Source: Pseudomonas flavescens (lineage in GTDB: Bacteria; Pseudomonadota; Gammaproteobacteria; Pseudomonadales; Pseudomonadaceae). Taken from it: a DNA stretch of 64,000 nt. The notes below the pieces were generated by a model, which had not been told where the DNA came from, did not search any database, and was given only the letters and a program-made list of their open reading frames with translations. Shown here piece after piece: positions 1 through 9,157 of the stretch. Positions within the stretch are counted from its first letter, which is position 1. The number at the start of each line of letters is the position of its first letter. The DNA lies in contig NZ_JACBYV010000001.1 of the NCBI RefSeq assembly GCF_013408425.1, positions 2,790,001-2,854,000 on the forward strand, given 5' to 3'. A program made the position numbers and the translations under genes.

Positions 1-182
1 AGCAACCAGCCACTCATGTCCGAGGCGCCAGCCGACAGAGCGGTAACGAAGCTGCCGAGGCTGCGCCCACCGAGGATGTAGTCGGAGAAGTTCTTGGTCG
101 CGCGGTAGGCAACGAAGCCAATCAGCACCATGGCCAGGATATAGACCACGAAGGTGACCAGCATGGGAGTACTTGCAGTCAT
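1..182 (-). CDS. putP: Sodium/proline symporter PutP (N-terminal fragment, cut by window edge)
   Basis: Only the first ~60 residues lie in the window. They read MTASTPMLVTFVVY... and ...SDYILGGRSLGSFVTAL..., matching the start of PutP of the solute:sodium symporter family, which imports proline with Na+ across the inner membrane. A hydrophobic first helix is visible at residues ~7-25. The ATG is at 182. It lies downstream of putA on the same strand, 191 bp away, so uptake and degradation are genetically linked, but a terminator-like hairpin lies between them and putP may have its own promoter. Confidence 0.9.
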   Translation of the reverse strand, partial: MTASTPMLVTFVVYILAMVLIGFVAYRATKNFSDYILGGRSLGSFVTALSAGASDMSGWL

Positions 183-332
183 TTGGGGAATGCCCCTCTC
201 GTTTGTTTTTATTCGAACCGGGGATTACCCGGTCCAGTTGGCACATCACGACCATCGGTCACGGTCGTGCTCCAGATAAGCCATTCTTCTAACCGCAGAT
301 GGCGTTACCGATTCGGGGCATACGCCCCCAAT

Positions 333-367
333 AGCAAAACGGGCAGAAACCTGATGATTTCTGCCCG
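333..367 (-). terminator. Intrinsic terminator after putA
   Basis: A 10-bp perfect inverted repeat (340-349 with 358-367) is followed, in the putA reading direction, by a short T-rich stretch. It sits just past the putA stop codon at 374, so it probably ends or attenuates the putA transcript before putP. Confidence 0.75.
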
Positions 368-373
368 TTGGTA

Positions 374-3300
374 TCACTCGTCGCCCAGCGACAGCAGTGA
401 GGCGTTTCCGCCCACCGCCGTGGTATTCACAGACGTGGTGCGCTCGTTGACGAAGCGCAACAGGTAGCTCGGGCCACCGGCTTTCGGGCCGGTACCGGAC
501 AGGCCGCAGCCGCCGAACGGCTGTACGCCGACCACCGCACCGATCTGGTTGCGGTTCACGTACAGGTTGCCGACCCGCGCCAGGGCTTCGATGCGGGCGG
601 CAGTTTCCTCGTTTCGGCTGTGGATGCCAAGGGTCAATCCGTACCCGGTGGCGTTGATCGCCGCGACAACCTTCTCCAGATCGCTGGCGTCGAAGCGAAC
701 CACGTGCAGAACCGGACCGAATTGTTCCTTCTTCAGTTCGTCAATGCCACCAATCTCGAACGCCACCGGTGCGATGAAGTGGCCGTTCAGATCGGCACGC
801 AGCGAGGCCTCGGCAATCAGCTTGCCTTCGCCCTTGAGCTGGTTGATGTGCGCCAGCAAGCCTTCACGGGCTTCGGCGTCGATCACCGGGCCGATATCGT
901 TCTCGCGCAGGTGGGTCGGGCCGATCTTCAGCTCGGCCATGGCCCCCTTGAGCAGGTCGATCACCCGCTCGGCGATATCGCGCTGCACGTACAGCACGCG
1001 CAGTGCCGAGCAGCGCTGGCCCGCACTGGTGAAGGCCGAACCGACGGCATCCTTGACCACCTGCTCAGGCAGCGCAGTGGAGTCGACGATCATGGCGTTC
1101 TGGCCGCCGGTCTCGGCGATCAGGGTGGCGATCATGCCGTCCTTTTCGGCCAACTGACGGTTGATGATGCGCGCCGTGTCGGTGGAACCGGTGAAGCACA
1201 CGCCGGCAACGCGCGGGTCGCGGCAGAACACGCCGCCCAGGGTGGCACCGTCGCCTGGCAGGAAGGCGATCACATCCTCTGGCAGGCCGGCTTCGAACAT
1301 CAGTTCCAGGGCGCGTGCGGCGATCAGGCTGGTCTGCTCGGCCGGTTTGGCCAGCACCACGTTGCCGGCCACCAGCGCGGCGCTGATCTGGCCGAGGTAA
1401 ATGGCCAGCGGGAAGTTCCACGGGCTGACGCAGACGAAAATGCCACGGCCTTCATGGAACAGTTCGTTGCGCTCGCCGGTCGGGCCCTTGAGCTCTTCGC
1501 GGCCCAGCTTGAGGCGCGCCTGCTGCGCGTAGTAGCGGCAGAAATCCACGGCTTCGCGGACTTCGTCGATGCCGTCCTGCATGGACTTGCCGGCTTCCAC
1601 GGTGCACAGCGCCATCAACTCGGCACGGTTGCGCTCCAGCAGGTCAGCGAGGCGCTCGAGAATGCTTGCCCGCTCATCGATAGCGACCGCATTCCAACGC
1701 GGCCAGGCGGCACTCAGGCCATCCAGCGCTTGGGCGGCTTGGGCGGCGGTGGCGAACTGGGCAGTGCCGACCACCTTGTCCAGGTCGAAGGGGCAGCGCA
1801 CTTGCTGGGCGGTGCCGCTCAGGGTCTGGCCGTTTATCACAGGGGCAGCCTGCCATTGACGGTCGAGTTGCGGCTTGTAGGCGTTTTCGAGCTCGGTCAA
1901 AGAATTCTGGATATTCATGTTGATGCCCTGGGAGTTTTTCCGTGTGGCCCCGTACAGCGCAGGTGGCAGCGGGATTTTGTTATTGCCGAGGCTGGCGAAT
2001 CTGCTCAGCTGGGTGACCGGGTGATCGATCAGCGATTCGACCGGCACGCTCGGGTCGACCAGTTGGTGAACGAACGACGAGTTGGCACCGTTCTCCAGCA
2101 GGCGGCGCACCAGGTAAGGCAGCAGATCCTTGTGAGCCCCCACCGGCGCATAGATGCGCACGGTCTTGCGATGCGTCTCCAGCACCGTGTCGTACAGCGC
2201 ATCGCCCATGCCGTGCAGGCGCTGGAACTCGAACTCGCGCGGTGACGTCTGCTCGGCGGCCATGGCCAGGATGCAGCTGACGGTGTGCGCGTTGTGGCTG
2301 GCGAACTGCGGGTAGATGACGCCACGGGTGAACTCGCTGAGCAGGTAGCGGGCGCAAGCCAGGTAGGAGGTATCGGTGCCTTCCTTACGGGTGAACACCG
2401 GGTAGCCGTCGAGGCCCCAGACCTGGCACTGCTTGATCTCGCTGTCCCAGTAGGCCCCCTTGACCAGGCGCAGCGGCATCTTCTCGCCGAGTTCCCTGCC
2501 CAGCAGGGTCAGCCAGACCAGCACCGGCAGGCAGCGCTTGGAATAGGCCTGGATCACCAGACCGAACTCGCCCCAGCCGGCGACGGCGGGATCACGCAGC
2601 AGCTTCTCGTAGAGTTCCAGGGACAGCTCGAGGCGATCCGCCTCCTCCGCGTCCACGGAAATCCCGACGTTCAGCTTGCGCGCCCGGATCACCAACTCGC
2701 GCACGTTGGCGAACAGCTCGCTCAGCACGCGCTCGCGCTGGGCCACTTCGTAACGGGGGTGCAGTGCCGAGAGCTTGATCGAGATCGACGGCTTCGGGCC
2801 CGGGCCGACCTGCGGCTCGGCGCCGACGGTATCGATGGCCTTGCGGTAGTCGGCCATGTACTTCTCGGCGTCTTCGGCGGTCAGCGCCGCTTCACCGAGC
2901 ATGTCGAAGGAATAGGTGTAGCCCTTTTCACGCTCCGGGCGGCCGTTCTTCAGCGCTTCGCTGATGGTACGGCCGAGCACGAACTGCTTGCCCATGAGCT
3001 TCATGGCCTGGTTCATGGCCGCGCGGATCACCGGCTCGCCGGAACGCTGGATCAGACGACCGAGTACGTTCTTCGGACGGCCATCGCGGGTCTGCGGATC
3101 GACCACCTTGCCGGTCATCACCAGCCCCCAGGCGGCGAAATTGACCAGCACGCTGTCGCTCTTGCCGAGGTGACGCTCCCACTCGGCGGCGCTGAGCTTG
3201 TCGCGGATCAAGGCATCGGCGGTGGCGGCATCCGGCACCCGCAGCAGGGCTTCGGCCAGGCACATCAGCATCAGGCCTTCCTGGGTATCCAGGCTGTACT

Positions 3301-3550
3301 GACGCAGCAGCGCATCGAGGGTGTCGACCGCGTTGTCGCGACCACGCACGTCCTGGATCAGGCTGCGCGCCTGCTGGCGAACGGCATCGATACCGGCAGC
3401 ACCGGGATCGGCCAGCTGCAGCAGTTCGCCGAGATAGGCTGCCTCGTCAACGTTGTAGTTGGCGCTGATGACAGGGAAAAAATCGGCGGCCTTGGCAGCG
3501 GAGATCCGGTCAAGGAACTCCTGGTGCAAGACGTGACTGGCTTTGAACAT
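374..3550 (-). CDS. putA: Bifunctional proline dehydrogenase / P5C dehydrogenase PutA (short form)
   Basis: About 1058 aa. PutA oxidises proline to P5C with FAD, then glutamate semialdehyde to glutamate with NAD+, channelling the intermediate between the two sites. The proline dehydrogenase barrel lies at about residues 80-500 and the aldehyde dehydrogenase part at about 560-1030, with the catalytic Cys in SAGQRCSA near residue 835. I chose the ATG at 3550 (MFKASHVLHQ), which matches the start of the P. aeruginosa-type protein; the frame stays open further upstream without resemblance to PutA. The protein lacks the N-terminal ribbon-helix-helix DNA-binding domain found in ~1310-aa PutA proteins, so it cannot repress its own operon that way. 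An unlinked activator is likely (inference). Confidence 0.95.
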   Translation of the reverse strand: MFKASHVLHQEFLDRISAAKAADFFPVISANYNVDEAAYLGELLQLADPGAAGIDAVRQQARSLIQDVRGRDNAVDTLDALLRQYSLDTQEGLMLMCLAEALLRVPDAATADALIRDKLSAAEWERHLGKSDSVLVNFAAWGLVMTGKVVDPQTRDGRPKNVLGRLIQRSGEPVIRAAMNQAMKLMGKQFVLGRTISEALKNGRPEREKGYTYSFDMLGEAALTAEDAEKYMADYRKAIDTVGAEPQVGPGPKPSISIKLSALHPRYEVAQRERVLSELFANVRELVIRARKLNVGISVDAEEADRLELSLELYEKLLRDPAVAGWGEFGLVIQAYSKRCLPVLVWLTLLGRELGEKMPLRLVKGAYWDSEIKQCQVWGLDGYPVFTRKEGTDTSYLACARYLLSEFTRGVIYPQFASHNAHTVSCILAMAAEQTSPREFEFQRLHGMGDALYDTVLETHRKTVRIYAPVGAHKDLLPYLVRRLLENGANSSFVHQLVDPSVPVESLIDHPVTQLSRFASLGNNKIPLPPALYGATRKNSQGINMNIQNSLTELENAYKPQLDRQWQAAPVINGQTLSGTAQQVRCPFDLDKVVGTAQFATAAQAAQALDGLSAAWPRWNAVAIDERASILERLADLLERNRAELMALCTVEAGKSMQDGIDEVREAVDFCRYYAQQARLKLGREELKGPTGERNELFHEGRGIFVCVSPWNFPLAIYLGQISAALVAGNVVLAKPAEQTSLIAARALELMFEAGLPEDVIAFLPGDGATLGGVFCRDPRVAGVCFTGSTDTARIINRQLAEKDGMIATLIAETGGQNAMIVDSTALPEQVVKDAVGSAFTSAGQRCSALRVLYVQRDIAERVIDLLKGAMAELKIGPTHLRENDIGPVIDAEAREGLLAHINQLKGEGKLIAEASLRADLNGHFIAPVAFEIGGIDELKKEQFGPVLHVVRFDASDLEKVVAAINATGYGLTLGIHSRNEETAARIEALARVGNLYVNRNQIGAVVGVQPFGGCGLSGTGPKAGGPSYLLRFVNERTTSVNTTAVGGNASLLSLGDE

Positions 3551-4064
3551 CACGCCCATCCTCTTGTTATGGAGATTATCTGTGGGATACCCCTGCTTTG
3601 GGTCTAGCTCAGATACGGGTATCTGGCGATCGCACGACGCAGAAGTGGATGGCGGAATGTAGAGGCAGATTGGTGACGGCTTCTTGCGAAAACCTCTGGA
3701 GTTTTTGCAGAAAACTCCGAAGAGTTGGTGAGATCTCTGGGTATGCATGGCAGACAGGATGCGTCGATGGGGGCGCATCGCCGGTAGCCAGACTGCTATC
3801 ACCTAAATGGGCAATAGAGGACAGCACGAGAACAGCGAAATCCGCTATATACCAAGTGGACCCAACAGAAGCTGCTGGAGCCACGAATCACTAAAAAGAC
3901 ACAGGATACCTTCCCCCTATGAGCCAAGAAAACCGCAGGCACCACAACACGGCAGGTATAGAAAGACAATGATTTTACTACTGGATAGCGCATTTCCTGC
4001 GAAGCAACTTTAAGGCAGTGCTGAACTCGATCTTCGCAACATATCGATTAAAGTCTGGCCAACG
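3551..4064. other. Intergenic region upstream of putA and the LRR gene
   Basis: 514 bp between two divergent genes. Short open frames exist on both strands, but none has a convincing start, ribosome binding site or recognisable product. Composition becomes AT-richer towards 4064, matching the neighbouring LRR gene. It presumably holds the putA promoter; I could not place a specific operator. Confidence 0.5.
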
Positions 4065-4694
4065 TTGCTATCCAAGTGCACTGCTACAAATCTACGCCTC
4101 TATCACCTGAAACTAAGCTCGCTTGAAGGGATTGATTCACTCATTAACACTCGAGAACTTGCATTGGAATGGGCAACGAAAATTGAAAGCTTAATGCCTG
4201 TTTTTAAGCTCCAGAATCTGACACATCTCTCCGTATCAGATTTTCCAAAATTACGGGATATTGATGGTATCCACGAGTTGCATGAGCTGGTCGAATTGAA
4301 CCTGTCTGGCAACCTTGGGGGCGGCTCCTCCCCTCTTCGCCTCAATTCCATTGAGCCTGTATCGCAACTTCCTAAACTCACCAAGCTTTCTTTGCTTAAT
4401 ATAAAACTTCAAACCAATGACATCACATCCCTTGCTCGCTGCTCTCAGCTTCGCAACCTACGGCTGTCGAATCAGTTTGAGCGAAGCCAAGTCGCATTTC
4501 TTGCCAGCCGGCTGAACGAGCAACTCATTGAACCTCTGACCGCTTACACTGGCACCCACATAAACTGCGAAAAATGCAATGGCCTGAAATCAATGTTCAC
4601 GGGGCGGAGAATGCCATTTCTTTGCCGACTCTGTGATACAGCGCGTTTTGAAAAGCTGACCCGTGAGTTTAAGCAGATGGCGCTCAACTCATAA
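4065..4694 (+). CDS. Leucine-rich-repeat protein with C-terminal paired CxxC motifs, function unknown
   Basis: About 209 aa. Leucine-rich repeats occupy roughly residues 10-140, with repeated patterns such as LTHLSVSDFPKL, LVELNLSGN, LTKLSLLNI and LRNLRLSN. The C-terminus carries CEKC and CRLC about 25 residues apart, the spacing of a small zinc-binding module. The first usable start is a TTG at 4065. The same frame stays open upstream to 4014 with plausible repeat-like residues, so the 5' end is uncertain and the gene may be truncated or use another start. Base composition is clearly AT-richer than its neighbours, and it faces a serine recombinase gene 43 bp away, so recent acquisition is likely (inference). 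No function can be assigned. Confidence 0.65.
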   Translation: MLSKCTATNLRLYHLKLSSLEGIDSLINTRELALEWATKIESLMPVFKLQNLTHLSVSDFPKLRDIDGIHELHELVELNLSGNLGGGSSPLRLNSIEPVSQLPKLTKLSLLNIKLQTNDITSLARCSQLRNLRLSNQFERSQVAFLASRLNEQLIEPLTAYTGTHINCEKCNGLKSMFTGRRMPFLCRLCDTARFEKLTREFKQMALNS

Positions 4695-4737
4695 CTACAT
4701 ATATTTAAACATGGCGATAGCTGATAAAAATCGCGCA

Positions 4738-5355
4738 TCAGTCACTAGATTGTTGTTTCTCCACCCGCCGCAACGCCCGGTAGAGCGTGGAGCGGTGAAC
4801 CTTGAGTACCTTGGCGGCCTGATCGACGGACTGCCCGTCCTCGTTGATCAAGCGGCGCGCCTCGTCGATCTGCTCACTGGACAGCGTGGGTTTTGCGCCG
4901 AATTTCACGCCGCGGGCTTTGGCAGCGTCGCGGCCGTCCTTGGTTCGTTCGAGAATCAGCGAGCGCTCGAACTCGACGATACCGGCGAAAACCGCCAGAA
5001 CCGCCAGACCGTTTTCCGTGGTGGTGTCAGCCCAGGGCTCGGACAGGCTGCGAAGCCCCGCGCCACTGACGTGAATCCGCTCGGCGATCTCCAACAACTC
5101 TCGCGTGCTGCGTGCCAGGCGATCGAGCTTGGTCACGGTGAGCACGTCACCTGGGCCCAGCTCGGCGAGCAAGCGGGTCAGCTCGGGGCGGTTGCGCCAG
5201 TTGTTCTTGGTCTGCTCCGAAACGAGCCGGGTGCATCCCGCCAGCTCCAGCCCGAACAGCTGGCTGAGCAGGTTTGGCGTTTCACTGGCTCTCGCATAAC
5301 CGAGGTAACGGGGTCCCGTTTCCTGGAGCGACTCTGATTCCGGCGCAACGCTCAT
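4738..5355 (-). CDS. Serine recombinase of the resolvase/invertase family
   Basis: About 205 aa. The N-terminal catalytic domain has GYARASE, with the nucleophilic Ser in the usual place, followed by GPGDVLTVTKLDRLARS and IVEFERSLILERTKDGR, both typical of Tn3-resolvase/Pin-type enzymes. A C-terminal helix-turn-helix of Hin type (about residues 160-200, VDQAAKVLKVHRSTLYRAL) binds DNA. Start chosen at ATG 5355 (MSVAPESES); the frame continues upstream but without family resemblance. Such enzymes cut and rejoin DNA at specific sites via a phosphoserine bond. No transposase lies next to it, so it may be a remnant of a mobile element or a stand-alone invertase. Confidence 0.85.
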   Translation of the reverse strand: MSVAPESESLQETGPRYLGYARASETPNLLSQLFGLELAGCTRLVSEQTKNNWRNRPELTRLLAELGPGDVLTVTKLDRLARSTRELLEIAERIHVSGAGLRSLSEPWADTTTENGLAVLAVFAGIVEFERSLILERTKDGRDAAKARGVKFGAKPTLSSEQIDEARRLINEDGQSVDQAAKVLKVHRSTLYRALRRVEKQQSSD

Positions 5356-5748
5356 CGGCGGGTAACTCCGGGCAAGGCCACATTGCACCGCATCGCGGCT
5401 GCCGAGATGACGCTGATAGATTTGTGTGGCGGCGATGAGGGAAGGTATCGAGGGAAGGATTGGCAAGAAAAGGCTGGAATCATGCTGCATTTACTCTGCG
5501 CTGGCGGCCCGACCTGCGCGAAACTGAACCTGCCTTGCCGCGATTGCGGTGGCACCCGTGAAATAACCTACACCAAGCTCTGCAGCGTGGAAACCCTGGG
5601 GCGTAGCGCTCGCAAGCGAACGCAGCGCCCTGTACCCCGCTGAAGATGTCACCAAGCGCCGAACCGCTGCCAGGCAAAACCCCTGACCCTCAACGAGAAC
5701 GCCGCCGCCCTTTACGGTAACGGCGGCGCACGGTCTGGCATTGCGCAA
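5356..5748. other. Intergenic region between recombinase and purC
   Basis: 393 bp. Several short open frames overlap here (for example 5383-5643 on the plus strand), none with recognisable similarity or a good ribosome binding site. A GC-rich inverted repeat near 5700-5730, just after the purC stop, could help end transcription but has no clear U-run. Nothing else recognised. Confidence 0.4.
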
Positions 5749-6615
5749 TCAGGCAGTCAGACGGGTCAGCGCCTCACGGTACTTGTCGGCGGTCTTCTGC
5801 GCGACGTCGGCCGGTACTGCCGGCGCTGGCGGCTCCTTGTTCCAGCCGGTGGATTCCAACCAGTTGCGCACGAACTGCTTGTCGAAGCTCGGCGGGTTGG
5901 TGCCTTCGGCGTAGCTGTCGGCTGGCCAGAAGCGGCTGGAGTCGGGGGTCAGCACTTCGTCCATCAGGGTCAGGGTGCCGTTTTCGTCGAGGCCGAATTC
6001 GAACTTGGTGTCGGCGATGATGATGCCGCGGGTGGCTGCGTACTCGACTGCCGCGACGTACAGCGCGATGGAGGTGTCGCGCACCTTGGCGGCCAGCTCG
6101 GCACCGATGATCGCTTCGCACTGCTCGAAGCTGATGTTCTCGTCATGGTCGCCCACGGCGGCCTTGGTCGACGGGGTGAAGATCGGCTGTGGCAGCTTGG
6201 CGGCTTCCTTCAGACCGGCGGGGAGCTGGATACCGCATACGGTGCCGCTCTTCTGATACTCCTTCCAGCCCGAACCGACGAGGTAACCGCGCACGATGGC
6301 CTCCACGGCAACCGGCTTGAGGCGCTTGGCGACCACGGCGCGGCCCTCGACCAGCGACAGCTCGGCGGCCGGCACCACGTCTTCGACGCGATCACCGGTG
6401 AAGTGGTTGGGCACCACATGGGCCAGCTTGTCGAACCAGAAGTTGGAGATGGCGGTAAGGATCTTGCCCTTCTCCGGAATTGGCTGCTCGAGGATCACGT
6501 CGAAAGCCGACAGGCGATCGGTTGCGACCATCAGCATGCGCTTGTCGTCGATCTCGTAGAGATCGCGGACTTTGCCCGAATAGATCTTTTTCAGGCTCAG
6601 GGAAGGTGTGGTCAT
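5749..6615 (-). CDS. purC: Phosphoribosylaminoimidazole-succinocarboxamide synthase, long (Ade1-like) form
   Basis: 288 aa. SAICAR synthase joins CAIR and aspartate with ATP in de novo purine synthesis. The N-terminus [40 protein letters not shown] and the late motif [15 protein letters not shown] are those of the ~290-300 aa form common in yeast and betaproteobacteria. The PurC usual in Pseudomonas is about 236 aa with different sequence. Start at ATG 6615 ([10 protein letters not shown]). It stands alone downstream of bamC, separated by a MITE-like repeat. Whether a second, short purC exists elsewhere cannot be seen here. Confidence 0.93.
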   Translation of the reverse strand: MTTPSLSLKKIYSGKVRDLYEIDDKRMLMVATDRLSAFDVILEQPIPEKGKILTAISNFWFDKLAHVVPNHFTGDRVEDVVPAAELSLVEGRAVVAKRLKPVAVEAIVRGYLVGSGWKEYQKSGTVCGIQLPAGLKEAAKLPQPIFTPSTKAAVGDHDENISFEQCEAIIGAELAAKVRDTSIALYVAAVEYAATRGIIIADTKFEFGLDENGTLTLMDEVLTPDSSRFWPADSYAEGTNPPSFDKQFVRNWLESTGWNKEPPAPAVPADVAQKTADKYREALTRLTA

Positions 6616-6708
6616 ATCGAGATTCCGCCTTGTCGCGTGAAAGTCGCGCCGCTCTTCGTCAAAGCTGACGACCGACGGCCGGGTAAGTAGCAACAGCGCC
6701 GGAGGGCA

Positions 6709-6837
6709 CCTCTAAAAACTACCTGCGTTGTCATCGCTGCGTTGAAAACAGGCTCGAGATGCTCATTTACAACTCGTGAACTGCGCTTTTCGCCTGTTCT
6801 CGCCTTGCGCCGACTGCCTCGCCTAGGTTTTTAGAGG
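6709..6837. mobile_element. MITE-like element with terminal inverted repeats
   Basis: A ~129-bp non-coding segment starts with CCTCTAAAAACTA (6709-6721) and ends with its near-perfect inverse (6824-6837; one extra base). It carries no ORF. The internal sequence beginning acctgcgttgtcatcgctgc resembles a dispersed repeat I recall from several Pseudomonas genomes. It lies between bamC and purC. No clear target duplication could be defined. The transposase that would move it is not in the window. Confidence 0.6.
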
Positions 6838-6861
6838 CCCCAGTTGGCCTGCCTGTGAAAA

Positions 6862-6891
6862 CAAAAGGCGAAACCCCTGGAGGTTTCGCCT
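6862..6891 (-). terminator. Intrinsic terminator after bamC
   Basis: A 10-bp stem (6866-6875 with 6882-6891) with a 6-nt loop is followed by a T-run on the minus strand. It lies 25 bp past the bamC stop and closes the dapA-bamC transcript. Confidence 0.8.
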
Positions 6892-6916
6892 ATCGCCAAC
6901 CACTCGCCAAGAATCC

Positions 6917-8035
6917 TTAGCCGAGGTTTTCCTGAATCATGTCCAGCACGCGGCGTGCGACATCGGCCGGTGCGATGGTGTTGAGGTCTTTCTCGACCGT
7001 CACCTGCACGGTATCGCCAACGGCGGTCAGGCGGACCTGATAGCGCTCGGCGCGAGCTTCGATGTCGTCCTTGTTCTCCGAGCCGCCGAACAGACGGCTG
7101 AAGAAGCCAGGCTTCTCGTTGGCACGTTGCGGGCCTTCGGCCAGGTTGACGTAATAGACGCCCAGGGTACGGTTGATGTCGTCGACGCGCAGGTCAGCCA
7201 TACGCAGCGAGCGGCCAACGCCGGACCAGGCACGGTCGAAGTCGGTGCTCAGGTTCAGCACCGGGTTGCCATTGCCATCGGCGGAGAGGCTCACGCGGCT
7301 CGGTGCGTCGTAGTCACGACCGGCCAGCAGCGATACCGAACCGCCCTGCTCGACGCTGCGCGTCAGGCTGGCCTGCAGGTCGTCGAGCAGCGCGGCATCC
7401 AATGCCTTGTTGACGCTACGCTCGGTGAACGGCACGTCGCTGGTGCTGCCGGCCGGACGCTGAGCGGTGACCACGAAGATTTCGCTGGTGTTGCGCTGTA
7501 CGCCTGGCTCGAGGCGCACGTGCACACGGGTCTCGGTGTTGCTGTCGAGGCCGGCGACACGGCCGCCCAGGCGGCTCTGCATGCTGCTGGACAGCGCATC
7601 GAAGCGCTGCCAGTCGGTGCTGAATTCGCCGGTCTGTGGACGCTCGTCGACGATGCGGAAGCCGCCGTCCTCGAAGTACTGGCGGGCACCCGGCCAGACT
7701 TCAGCGGGAACGCGCTGAGCGACCAGCCAGCTGGAGTCGCCGCTGTTCTGCAGGCTGAACTCGCTGACGCTCTCGCTAACGGCGAGTGCTTGCGGGCGCG
7801 GCACTTCGTACTCGCCCTCCACGTCGCTGTTGCGGATCTGATTCGGCACCGGCAGCAGCGGATCGAGACGCTTGGCCTCGACATCGGCAGGCAGTTGCAT
7901 CGGTGCGGTCTGCCGCGCGGTCAGGTAATCGCTACCGCGATCGCGGAAGTAGCCATTTTCGCCCCAGATCCAGCCACAGCCACTGGTGCTGGTGATGATC
8001 AGAGCAAGTGCGGAAAGTCCGGCCAGTCGCTTCAT
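6917..8035 (-). CDS. bamC: Outer membrane assembly lipoprotein BamC
   Basis: About 372 aa. BamC is a lipoprotein subunit of the BAM complex that folds beta-barrel proteins into the outer membrane. A signal peptide with lipobox-like TSGC lies at about residues 16-20 ([20 protein letters not shown]). It is followed by the unstructured N-terminal segment seen in the family, then two helix-grip domains. Start is ATG 8035. It follows dapA by 17 bp, the same dapA-bamC pairing seen in E. coli and other gammaproteobacteria, so they are co-transcribed. It ends at a strong terminator. Confidence 0.93.
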   Translation of the reverse strand: MKRLAGLSALALIITSTSGCGWIWGENGYFRDRGSDYLTARQTAPMQLPADVEAKRLDPLLPVPNQIRNSDVEGEYEVPRPQALAVSESVSEFSLQNSGDSSWLVAQRVPAEVWPGARQYFEDGGFRIVDERPQTGEFSTDWQRFDALSSSMQSRLGGRVAGLDSNTETRVHVRLEPGVQRNTSEIFVVTAQRPAGSTSDVPFTERSVNKALDAALLDDLQASLTRSVEQGGSVSLLAGRDYDAPSRVSLSADGNGNPVLNLSTDFDRAWSGVGRSLRMADLRVDDINRTLGVYYVNLAEGPQRANEKPGFFSRLFGGSENKDDIEARAERYQVRLTAVGDTVQVTVEKDLNTIAPADVARRVLDMIQENLG

Positions 8036-8052
8036 GCGTCGTAATTCCTCGA

Positions 8053-8931
8053 TTAGACCAATACACCGGACTGGCGCAGGGCCTGACGCAGCGGTTCGTG
8101 ACAACGGGGGCTCAGCCAGGTCAGCGGCAAGCGAATGCCGTCGGCCATCATGCCCATTTCGTTCAGCGCCCATTTCACCGGAATCGGGTTGGCTTCGATG
8201 AACAGGTTCTTGTGCAGGGGCATCAGGCGGTCGTTGATCGCCCGTGCGATCGCCGCTTCACCGCGCATGGCCGCCGAACACATGTCGCTCATCGCCCGCG
8301 GGGCCACGTTGGCGGTCACGGAAATGTTGCCCTTGCCGCCCAGCAGCATCAGCTCGACCGCCGTGGCGTCGTCGCCGGAATAGAGCAGGAAGTTCGAGCT
8401 GACACGGTCGAGGATGTCACGGGCACGCTGCAGGTCGCCGGTGGCTTCCTTGATGCCGATGATGTTGTCGACGGCGGACAGGCGCTCGACGGTTTCCGGC
8501 AGCATGTCGCAGGCGGTACGCCCCGGCACGTTGTAGAGAATCTGCGGAATGGCCACGGCTTCGGCAATGTGGCGGAAGTGCAGGTACAGGCCTTCCTGGG
8601 TCGGCTTGTTGTAGTACGGCGTGACCAGCAGGCAGGCATCGGCGCCGGCGGTCTTGGCGTTCTGGGTCAGCTCGACCGCTTCGCGGGTGGAGTTGGCACC
8701 CGTGCCGGCGATCACCGGGATGCGCCCGGCGACCTGATCGACCACGCGGCGGATGACTTCGATGTGCTCGTTGACATCGAGGGTCGCCGACTCACCCGTG
8801 GTGCCGACCGCGACGATGGCGTTGGTGCCCTCTTGCAGGTGGAAATCCACCAGCTTGCTCAAGGCATCCCAATCGAGATTACCCTGTGCATCCATGGGCG
8901 TGGCCAGTGCCACCATACTGCCCGCAATCAT
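8053..8931 (-). CDS. dapA: 4-hydroxy-tetrahydrodipicolinate synthase
   Basis: 292 aa, the usual length. DapA condenses pyruvate with aspartate semialdehyde, the first committed step of lysine and diaminopimelate synthesis. Signature GTTGESATL, the substrate loop YYNKPTQEG with Tyr in ILYNVPGRT, and the Schiff-base Lys in GIKEATGD are all present. Start is ATG 8931 ([12 protein letters not shown]), as in other pseudomonads. First gene of a dapA-bamC operon; divergent from the gcvR-like gene across 226 bp. Confidence 0.97.
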   Translation of the reverse strand: MIAGSMVALATPMDAQGNLDWDALSKLVDFHLQEGTNAIVAVGTTGESATLDVNEHIEVIRRVVDQVAGRIPVIAGTGANSTREAVELTQNAKTAGADACLLVTPYYNKPTQEGLYLHFRHIAEAVAIPQILYNVPGRTACDMLPETVERLSAVDNIIGIKEATGDLQRARDILDRVSSNFLLYSGDDATAVELMLLGGKGNISVTANVAPRAMSDMCSAAMRGEAAIARAINDRLMPLHKNLFIEANPIPVKWALNEMGMMADGIRLPLTWLSPRCHEPLRQALRQSGVLV

Positions 8932-9157
8932 GCAACCGCTCCTGCTGAAAAAGAGAGCCGTAATGGTACTGGCGCCACCAGCCTTGCACAAGCTAAGTAG
9001 CAGGTGGCGTGAACGACCGTCATTGCATGCCTCTGGCGCCGCGCTTCGCTTGCCGATAGCGGTATCTGGTCATTCCCCTGGCGGGCGCTTTTCGCTACCC
9101 TGCGAGTTTGTTTGGCACTGTCTATAGAGCCGAGCGTTCAACGTTTAGGAAGGCTGC

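Noticed and set aside
620..3607. Long plus-strand open frames opposite putA (541 and 440 aa)
   Set aside because: They are antisense shadows produced by GC-rich codon use; no family resemblance and putA on the other strand is certain.
4738..5355. Complete Tn3-family transposon
   Set aside because: No transposase and no 38-bp terminal inverted repeats were found around the recombinase gene.
5383..5748. Small Cys-containing ORFs on both strands between the recombinase and purC
   Set aside because: No ribosome binding site, no similarity recognised, and frames overlap on both strands.
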